The notes beneath the pieces are model-generated. The model was not told the origin of the DNA and ran no database searches. It saw nothing but the letters and a program-made list of their open reading frames with translations. The translations under genes were made by a program, and so were the position numbers. From NCBI RefSeq assembly GCF_014295035.1, contig NZ_CP060404.1, positions 8,224,501-8,288,500 of the forward strand: a DNA stretch of 64,000 nucleotides, in the 5' to 3' direction. Shown in pieces: positions 58,238 to 64,000 of this stretch. Numbering within the stretch: position 1 is the stretch's first letter; every line of letters starts with the position of its first letter. The stretch is from Streptomyces buecherae. Lineage in GTDB: Bacteria > Actinomycetota > Actinomycetes > Streptomycetales > Streptomycetaceae.

Positions 58238-59191
58238 ATGCGGCGGTACGACTGGCTACGAGAGATCCAGCGCCTCGATCCGGAGCGGGACTTCCTCCGC
58301 ATCTACCGCATCACCGCGACACACGAGTTTCCCTGGGACTTCACCAGGGCGCTCGAACTGGCCCTTTTCCGTACCTATGCGGTGCCGAGCGTCGGTGGCC
58401 TGCTGGCGCGGACCGGGGAATTCACCGAGCACACCCAGAAGCGCTACGACGACACGGCGCTGCTGCTCGACGCGGTGCTGGAACACGGATTCGCCGACGC
58501 CCGGGGGCGCACGGCCATCAGGCGCATGAACCAGATGCACGGCTCGTACGACATCACCAACGACGACATGCGTTACGTGCTCAGCACCTTTGTCGTCGTA
58601 CCCAAACGCTGGCTGGACGCGTACGGCTGGCGGCGCCTGTGCGAACACGAGAAACAGGCGTCAGCGCGGTATTACCGCACCCTCGGCCGCCACATGGGCA
58701 TCACGGGAATTCCCGCCACGTACGGGGAATTCGAGCGCTGTCTCGACCAGTACGAGGCGGCTCACTTCGGCTGGGACGAAGGCGGCAGAAGCGTGGCCGA
58801 CGCCACCCGCGAACTCATGGCCTCCTGGTATCCGCGGCCACTCGCGCCCCTCGCGAGGGCGGCGAGCCTGGCCCTGCTCGACGCGCCGCTGCGACGCGCC
58901 TTCCGCTATCCGGACCCCAAGCCGCTGGCCACCGCGACCGTGCGGGGCGCCCTGCGGCTGCGCGGCAGAGCGGTCCGGCTCCTGCCGCCGCGCCGCGAAC
59001 CGCACTACGCCCGGCAGAACCCCCAGGTCAAGGGCTACCCACTCGGCTACGTACTGGCCGCACTCGGCACCTTCCCCACTGGTCCCGGCACCCGCACGCC
59101 ACGCTCCCGCACCGCGCGCCCCACCCTCACCCCCGGCTGCCCGGTGGGCCACGCGACGCCCCCACCCAGTGCGGACCCGCAGCGCGACTAG
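58238..59191 (+). CDS. Oxygenase MpaB / DUF2236 family protein
   Basis: A 317-residue protein. The DUF2236 features are ERDFLRIYRITATHEFPWDF followed by RALELALFRTYAVPSVGGLL, the central RTAIRRMNQMHGSYDITNDD (RMxxMHG and an Asn-Asp pair), and FVVVPKRWLDAYGWRRLCEH. In fungi MpaB is a membrane oxygenase, and bacterial relatives such as rubber oxygenase use a b-type heme. The activity here is not known. The ATG at 58238 has GAAGGGAAG upstream. The C-terminus is a Pro-rich tail. Confidence 0.82.
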   Translation: MRRYDWLREIQRLDPERDFLRIYRITATHEFPWDFTRALELALFRTYAVPSVGGLLARTGEFTEHTQKRYDDTALLLDAVLEHGFADARGRTAIRRMNQMHGSYDITNDDMRYVLSTFVVVPKRWLDAYGWRRLCEHEKQASARYYRTLGRHMGITGIPATYGEFERCLDQYEAAHFGWDEGGRSVADATRELMASWYPRPLAPLARAASLALLDAPLRRAFRYPDPKPLATATVRGALRLRGRAVRLLPPRREPHYARQNPQVKGYPLGYVLAALGTFPTGPGTRTPRSRTARPTLTPGCPVGHATPPPSADPQRD

Positions 59192-59818
59192 AGCGGCCCC
59201 ACCATCGTGGCCGGGCCCGAGCCCGTACGTCAGCGGCAGGTCGACGCCGCCGCGCCCGGTCGCGCGTGCCACCCGATCCGCACCGCTTCGCGCGTGGCGC
59301 GAGAGCCGGCATCGGCGACGTCACCTCTCACTCTCAACTGTAGGGTGAGAGTTTCTCCTACGGCGCTGCCGTCCAGCCCTTCGCTCCAGCCGCTCGCGGC
59401 GTTGCCGCCTGGCGGACGCAGTCGGCCGTGCCTCTCACCCAGCGTGATACCCCACGCGACGCGAAGGCGGCGCCTCGCGGGCGGAGTGATGGGCGGTGGC
59501 GGCCGTGGCGAGGCAGATGCTCGTCCCGCTCTGAACGACCGGTCGCCCGAACACCCTGATCCCTGTTCTGACGGCAGGTCACCTACGGGGCCTCACGAGC
59601 GCGTCTTCGTCGCCGAGCGCCGCGGCGCGGGCCGGTGCGCGTGCCTGACGATGAGGGAGGCGTGCCACTGATCCGTCGCCATCTGCTCAACCGCGTCTTC
59701 ATTGTGTGTCAGAGCGGGGACAGGGGCGGTCTAAAGCCAAGGCCGGGTTGCCGAGATGGCGGCGGTGAGCAAGGCTGGCACGGCAGTTACGGGGAATGCC
59801 GTACGGGGAGGCGAGGGC
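59192..59818. other. Long intergenic region with a hairpin
   Basis: An inverted repeat with arms CTCTCAC (59325-59331) and GTGAGAG (59345-59351) lies about 130 bases after the MpaB-like stop and can fold as an alternative ACTCTCA/TGAGAGT hairpin. It may be a terminator. The rest of this 627-base stretch has no gene that I can support. Confidence 0.45.
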
Positions 59819-60229
59819 ATGGCACTGACCAAGGGGCTCGACTGGCTGCTGGACGACCTGACCACGCGGATCGAGCACATCCGGCACGCCTTGGTACTGT
59901 CCAACGACGGTCTGGTGACCGGTGCGAGCGCGTCGCTCATCCGGGAGGACGCTGAGCACCTGGCCGCCGTGGCATCGGGTCTGCACAGTCTCGCCAAGGG
60001 CTCTGGCCATCATTTTCGGACAGGTCACGTCCGTCAGGTCATGGTCGAATTCGAGGAGGGCGTGCTGTTCGTGACGGCGGCCGGCGACGGCAGTTGTCTG
60101 TGCGTGCTCAGCCACGAAGAGGCCGACGTGGGGCAGATCGCCTACGAGATGGCCCTTCTCGTCAATCGTGTGGGTGAGCATCTCGGCGTCGAGGTACGCC
60201 AGCAAAGCGGCGCCCCGGGCGGCGCCTGA
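59819..60229 (+). CDS. Roadblock/LC7 domain protein (CvnB/MglB-like)
   Basis: A 136-residue protein with the roadblock/LC7 fold: LDWLLDDLTTRIEHIRHALV, LSNDGLVTGASASLIREDAE, HLAAVASGLHSLAKGS, ending VLSHEEADVGQIAYEMALLV. In Streptomyces such proteins are the second component of conservons, working with a sensor kinase, a DUF742 protein and a small GTPase. None of those partners is adjacent, so this is an orphan copy. The ATG at 59819 has GGGAGGCGAGGG upstream. Confidence 0.9.
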   Translation: MALTKGLDWLLDDLTTRIEHIRHALVLSNDGLVTGASASLIREDAEHLAAVASGLHSLAKGSGHHFRTGHVRQVMVEFEEGVLFVTAAGDGSCLCVLSHEEADVGQIAYEMALLVNRVGEHLGVEVRQQSGAPGGA

Positions 60230-60255
60230 CCTCCCCGCCGCCGATCTCACGGGGG

Positions 60256-60264
60256 TTATCCACA
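60256..60264 (+). promoter_or_regulatory. Perfect DnaA-box 9-mer
   Basis: TTATCCACA matches the classical DnaA box. It is isolated in the intergenic region before the DUF6397 gene, so it could be chance or a DnaA titration/regulatory site. Confidence 0.4.
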
Positions 60265-60300
60265 GGCCCGCCGCGCGCGGCCCCTCCAGCGCTATGGTCG

Positions 60301-60313
60301 TCACTGTCAGTGA
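60301..60313. promoter_or_regulatory. 13-bp palindrome upstream of the DUF6397 gene
   Basis: TCACTGTCAGTGA is a perfect palindrome with a single central base, 24-36 bases upstream of the start codon at 60337. A similar CACTGACAGTG element occurs at 30203-30213. It is a candidate operator. Confidence 0.4.
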
Positions 60314-60336
60314 TCGATCGATGGGGGAGAGGCATC

Positions 60337-61572
60337 ATGACCGCACGGGCATGGGAGACACGCACGACGGTGAGGGCGACCGTGTCGCTGGGCAGCGCGG
60401 CCAGAGAGCTGCGCTGCCCGCGGCGCGAGCTTGAGTTGGCCGTCCAGCTCGGTGTCATGCGCTCGGTGGGCCTCGGGGAGTTGGCGCCCTGGGGGCGGCC
60501 CGCTGTCAGCCGCGATCAGCGCGCCCCGGCCGTGCCGGGCGCCTCGTGGCAACGGCGCGTGATCCGCTCGGAGGTCGAAAGACTCGCGGCAGACCCCTGC
60601 GCGCTGCGGGCGCTGCGCGGGCGACTGCGACTGGTCGGCACGGCGCGGGCGGCCGAGCTGCTGGGTATCAGCCCAGGCCGGTTCACCCGGCTGGCGCGCG
60701 GCGGATGTGTCAGCCCCGCCCGTTTCTACGTCAACCGCTATCGGGCCGTCGTCTGGCTCTACCTGGCGGCGGAGCTGGCCGAGTTCGCGTCGGGTGAGCC
60801 CGAGTTGAGCGCGACACGCGTCCCCGAGCGACTGCGGGCCATGATGCGGACGGAGGCCGACTGGCGCGGGCGGAACTGGCGCGCGCGGCGGGTGAGGCAA
60901 CTCCTCGCGCACAGCTCCGACCCGTGGAGCCGGGCCGCCGTCTCGGCCGCCGTGCTGAGTACCGACGCGCTGGCCGAGGTGGTGCCCGACCCCACCGAGC
61001 GGGCGTGTCTGCGGGAGCTCGACCCTCCGCTGAGCCCGGTGCGTGCGGTGGCTCCGGCGGTGTGCGCGGTGGTGGACGAGGTGGTGACGGCGGACGACCG
61101 CGAAGAGGTGATCTGGCATCAGATCGGCCTGGCCACGGCGCTGGAGGACGCTCGCCCGACCTCGCCGGCAGCGCTACCCGCGACCGGCGAGGCAGCGGTC
61201 CTGGCCTCGGCGTCGGAGAGGCGAGCGCTGTCCGCGGCGCGCCCGGCCCTGGCGAGCATGCGGGCCAGCGGGGACCGTCGCAGCGATGTCTGCCGAGCCG
61301 CCCCGTCGGGCCCCGCGACGCCCGCGGGGCCGCCCCCGGCGCGGCCGGGGACGGCGTGGGAGTTCCTGGCGCGCGCGGCTGCGGCCCGACGTGCCCGGGA
61401 GGCCGAGAGCCCTCGGCGGGTGACGTCGCCGGCGGCGCGCGCGGCCGTCGGCACCCGGGAGCGGACGCCCGGCCCCCGTGGCCCGGTTGCGGCCCGGCGA
61501 CGCCCCGGGGGCGCTGACCTCAGCTCTCGGAGGCCGACCGGCGGTGCGGGCGGAAGAGTCCCTCCTGCATGA
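60337..61572 (+). CDS. DUF6397 family protein
   Basis: A 411-residue actinobacterial protein. The N-terminal region has helix-turn-helix-like elements: VSLGSAARELRCPRRELELA and VGTARAAELLGISPGRFTRL followed by ARGGCVSPARFYVNRYRAVV. The segment WLYLAAELAEFASGEPELSA and the later WRARRVRQLLAHSSDPWSRA are conserved in the family. The C-terminal 150 residues are low-complexity. The structure suggests a DNA-binding protein but the function is not known. The ATG at 60337 has GGGGGAGAGG upstream. Its 3' end overlaps the convergent thioesterase gene by 53 bases. Confidence 0.75.
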   Translation: MTARAWETRTTVRATVSLGSAARELRCPRRELELAVQLGVMRSVGLGELAPWGRPAVSRDQRAPAVPGASWQRRVIRSEVERLAADPCALRALRGRLRLVGTARAAELLGISPGRFTRLARGGCVSPARFYVNRYRAVVWLYLAAELAEFASGEPELSATRVPERLRAMMRTEADWRGRNWRARRVRQLLAHSSDPWSRAAVSAAVLSTDALAEVVPDPTERACLRELDPPLSPVRAVAPAVCAVVDEVVTADDREEVIWHQIGLATALEDARPTSPAALPATGEAAVLASASERRALSAARPALASMRASGDRRSDVCRAAPSGPATPAGPPPARPGTAWEFLARAAAARRAREAESPRRVTSPAARAAVGTRERTPGPRGPVAARRRPGGADLSSRRPTGGAGGRVPPA

Positions 61573-62401
61573 CCGACACCAACAGCGCGCCGCCGCGATG
61601 GAAGATCTGACCGCGGGCCAGGCCACGCCCACCCGTCGCGATGGGCGACTCCTGCTGGTACAGGAACCACTCGTCCGCGCGGAAGGGCTGGTGGAACCAC
61701 ATCGCGTGATCCAGCGACGCCATGTCGAAACCCCGCGGTCCCCACAGCGGCTCCACGGGAATGCGCACCGCGTCCAGCAGCGTCATGTCGCTCGCATACG
61801 TGAGGGCGCAGGTGTGCACCAGCGGGTCGTCCCCCAGCGGCCCCATCGCCCGCATCCACACCCCGCTGCGCGGCTCCGCACCGGCAAGCTCCTCGGCGGT
61901 CCAGCGCAGCGGCTCGACATAGCGGATGTCGAACGCCTGCCGCTGTTCCATGCGCCGTAGCGCTTCGGGCAGCTCACCCAGGCGCTCGCGGATGGCGTCA
62001 CCGAGCCTGGGCAGCGACTCCGGCTCGGGCACGTCCGGCATCGGCACCTGATGTTCGAACCCCGGCTCCGGCTGATGGAAGGAGGCCGTCAAGTTGAAGA
62101 TCGTCCGCCCCTGCTGGACGGCTACTACCCGACGCGTCGTGAAGGACCGACCGTCGCGTACGCGCTCCACCTGGTACACGATGGGCACCCCGGGCGTGCC
62201 GGGCCGCAGGAAGTACGCGTGCAGCGAGTGCACCGGGCGCTTGCCGTCCGTGGTCCGCCCCGCCGCCACCAGGGCCTGGCCGGCGACCTGCCCGCCGAAC
62301 ACCCGCTGCAGCGACTCGTCGGGGCTGCGTCCCCGGAAGATGTTGGTCTCGATCCGCTCCAGATCGAGTAGGTCGACCAGCCGCTCGGCGGGGTTGGGCA
62401 T
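61520..62401 (-). CDS. tesB: Acyl-CoA thioesterase II
   Basis: A 293-residue double-hotdog thioesterase that hydrolyses acyl-CoA to free acid and CoA. TesB motifs are RIETNIFRGRSPDESLQRVF followed by GGQVAGQALVAAGRTT, HSLHAYFLRPGTPGVPIVYQ, RSFTTRRVVAVQQGRTIFNL, and the C-terminal SLDHAMWFHQPFRADEWFLY with catalytic Asp/His-like residues. The ATG at 62401 is 73 bases from the downstream gene's stop. It is convergent with and overlaps the DUF6397 gene. Confidence 0.93.
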   Translation of the reverse strand: MPNPAERLVDLLDLERIETNIFRGRSPDESLQRVFGGQVAGQALVAAGRTTDGKRPVHSLHAYFLRPGTPGVPIVYQVERVRDGRSFTTRRVVAVQQGRTIFNLTASFHQPEPGFEHQVPMPDVPEPESLPRLGDAIRERLGELPEALRRMEQRQAFDIRYVEPLRWTAEELAGAEPRSGVWMRAMGPLGDDPLVHTCALTYASDMTLLDAVRIPVEPLWGPRGFDMASLDHAMWFHQPFRADEWFLYQQESPIATGGRGLARGQIFHRGGALLVSVMQEGLFRPHRRSASES

Positions 62402-62474
62402 CGGTGGTGCTCCTTTGCTGGCATGCCGCGAGACGCCGCCCGGCCACGACCTGGCGCGGGCGGCGTCTGGGAGG

Positions 62475-64000
62475 CTACAGCGCCCCCACGTCGGTCACGC
62501 GGATCACGGCGCGGCCCTCCTCGTCGGACGCCGCCAGGTCCACCTCGGCGGAGATGCCCCAGTCGTGGTCGCCACCGGGGTCGGCGAAGGTCTGCCGCAC
62601 CCGCCACAACCCGTGCTCCGGCTGCTCCTCGATGCTCAGCAACTTCGGCCCGCGCGCGTCGGGCCCGGTGCCGATCTCCTCGTACTCGTCCCAGTACGCG
62701 TCGAGGGCCCGGCCCCAGGCTTCCGCGTCCCAGCCCGACTCCCCGTCGAGCTCGCCCAACTCCTCGACCTTGTCCAACGCGGCCAGCTCCACGCGGCGGA
62801 ACAGGGCGTTGCGCACCAACACCCGGAAGGCGCGGGAGTTCGCGGTGACGGGCCTGACCTGCTCCGCCCGCTCCTGTGCCTCCTCCGCCGACTCCACCTC
62901 CGGGTTGGCGAGCTGTTCCCACTCGTCCAGCAGGCTGGAGTCGACCTGTCGCACCATCTCGCCGAGCCAGGCGATGAGGTCCTCGAAGTCGTCCGACTTC
63001 AGATCGTCCGGGACGGTGTGGTCCAGCGCCTTGTACGCGCTGGCCAGGTAGCGCAGCACGATGCCCTCGGTGCGTGCCAGGTCGTAGTACGACGTGAACT
63101 CGGTGAACGTCATCGCCCGCTCGTACATGTCGCGGATCACCGACTTGGGCGACAGCGGGTGGTCACCCACCCACGGGTGGCTCTTGCGGTACAGGTCGTA
63201 GGCGTGCGACAGCAGTTCGTCCAGCGGGCGCGGGTAGGTGACGTCCTGGAGCAGTTCCATCCGCTCCTCGTACTCGATGCCGTCCGCCTTCATCTGCGAG
63301 ACGGCCTCGCCCCTGGCCTTGTTCTGCTGCGCCGCCAGGATCTGCCGCGGGTCGTCGAGCGTCGACTCCACCACGGAGACCATGTCCAGCGCGTACGAGG
63401 GGGACTCGGGGTCCAGCAGCTCGAAGGAGGCCAGGGCGAACGTGGACAGCGGCTGGTTGAGCGCGAAGTCCGCCTGCAGGTCGACGGTGAGCCGCACCAC
63501 GCGGCCCTCGGAGTCCGGCTCGGGCAACTGCTCGACCACGCCACCGTCCAGCAGGGAGCGGTAGATGGCGAGAGCGCGGCGGATGTGCCGCAACTGGTTC
63601 TTGCGCGGCTCGTGGTTGTCCTCGAGCAGCCGCCGCATCGCCTCGAACGCGTTGCCCGGACGCGCGATGATCGCCAGCAGCATGGTGTGGGTGACCCGGA
63701 ACCGGGAGGTGAGCGGCTCCGGCTCGGAGGCGATGAGCTTCTCGAAGGTGTTCTGCCCCCAGTTGACGAACCCCTCGGGCGCCTTCTTACGCACCACCTT
63801 GCGGCGCTTCTTCGGGTCGTCGCCCGCCTTCGCCAGCGCCTTCTCGTTCTCCACCACGTGCTCGGGAGCCTGCGCCACCACGAACCCGGCGGTGTCGAAG
63901 CCGGCCCGCCCGGCCCGGCCGGCGATCTGGTGGAACTCGCGGGCCCGCAGCGTGCGCACCCGCTGCCCGTCGTACTTGGTGAGCGCCGTGAACAGCACGG
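62475..64000 (-). CDS. DEAD/DEAH-box helicase with DUF3516 (C-terminal part; truncated by window)
   Basis: The visible 507 residues or so are the C-terminal half of an RNA-helicase-like protein. The helicase motif VI is FHQIAGRAGRAGFDTAGFVV, followed by KKAPEGFVNWGQNTFEKLIA and a long DUF3516 domain (TSRFRVTHTMLLAIIARPGN, HPWVGDHPLSPKSVIRDMYE). The ATPase lobe with Walker motifs lies beyond the right edge. Homologues are about 800-900 residues. The probable role is RNA remodelling or decay. Confidence 0.9.
   Translation of the reverse strand, partial: VLFTALTKYDGQRVRTLRAREFHQIAGRAGRAGFDTAGFVVAQAPEHVVENEKALAKAGDDPKKRRKVVRKKAPEGFVNWGQNTFEKLIASEPEPLTSRFRVTHTMLLAIIARPGNAFEAMRRLLEDNHEPRKNQLRHIRRALAIYRSLLDGGVVEQLPEPDSEGRVVRLTVDLQADFALNQPLSTFALASFELLDPESPSYALDMVSVVESTLDDPRQILAAQQNKARGEAVSQMKADGIEYEERMELLQDVTYPRPLDELLSHAYDLYRKSHPWVGDHPLSPKSVIRDMYERAMTFTEFTSYYDLARTEGIVLRYLASAYKALDHTVPDDLKSDDFEDLIAWLGEMVRQVDSSLLDEWEQLANPEVESAEEAQERAEQVRPVTANSRAFRVLVRNALFRRVELAALDKVEELGELDGESGWDAEAWGRALDAYWDEYEEIGTGPDARGPKLLSIEEQPEHGLWRVRQTFADPGGDHDWGISAEVDLAASDEEGRAVIRVTDVGAL

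Noticed and set aside
1..64000. tRNA, rRNA, transposase, integrase or phage genes
   Set aside because: I found no cloverleaf-like sequence with TTCGA arms and CCA-type ends, and no recombinase or phage motifs in any frame.

Overview
The window is about 73% GC, has strongly G/C-biased third codon positions, frequent GTG starts, many ATGA/GTGA stop-start overlaps, and Streptomyces-type families (dodecin, DUF6397, SCO6745-like, roadblock/LC7, Rpf with LysM and M23, ergothioneine operon). It is almost certainly a chromosomal segment of Streptomyces or a close relative. I see no tRNA, rRNA, CRISPR array, transposase or phage genes.

Layout. 0-9.9 kb: a PAS-LuxR regulator divergent from a P450-BM3 type self-sufficient monooxygenase; a small exported peptide; a DUF2165 membrane protein; a secreted PI-PLC; dodecin; a universal stress protein; a DedA protein; a metallophosphoesterase behind a 36-codon leader ORF. 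9.9-14.7 kb: the ergothioneine operon egtA-egtB-egtC-egtD, with every junction overlapping. 15-17 kb: a DUF4239 membrane protein and a secreted Thr-Pro-repeat protein. 17.4-18.9 kb: the most interesting locus, two paralogous 30-residue peptides with strong ribosome binding sites, a stable UACG-loop hairpin, then a cytochrome P450. It looks like a minimal P450-modified RiPP (ribosomally made peptide) cluster. 19-23.6 kb: an AidB-like acyl-CoA dehydrogenase divergent from a PaaX regulator, a DUF3574 exported protein and a histidine phosphatase. 23.8-27.4 kb: an ABC-2 exporter plus two-component system in one operon, preceded by a perfect 22-bp palindrome. 27.5-31.6 kb: a three-gene coupled operon (DUF1697, SGNH hydrolase, SCO6745-like) and an Rpf/LysM/M23 cell-wall enzyme.

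32.2-40.5 kb: two coupled acyl-CoA dehydrogenase genes, then a five-gene oligopeptide/nickel-type ABC importer. One acyl-CoA dehydrogenase and one importer ATPase carry apparent single-base insertions in G-runs. 40.6-43.5 kb: two tandem family 2B encapsulin shell genes with no cargo gene beside them and a roughly 263-bp near-identical internal tract suggesting gene conversion. 43.6-49.6 kb: exported phosphodiester glycosidase, exported GDPD-like enzyme, GNAT, VOC, xylulokinase and YceI. 49.9-54.4 kb: coupled SNF2 helicase and SWIM zinc-finger protein. 54.7-64 kb: fatty acid desaturase, small membrane protein, MOSC protein, an unknown protein, an MpaB/DUF2236 protein, an orphan roadblock protein, a DUF6397 protein, TesB thioesterase, and a DEAD/DEAH helicase with DUF3516 truncated by the window end.

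Many convergent gene ends are separated by strong perfect hairpins that are good candidates for bidirectional terminators. Family assignments come from motif recognition, not database searches.
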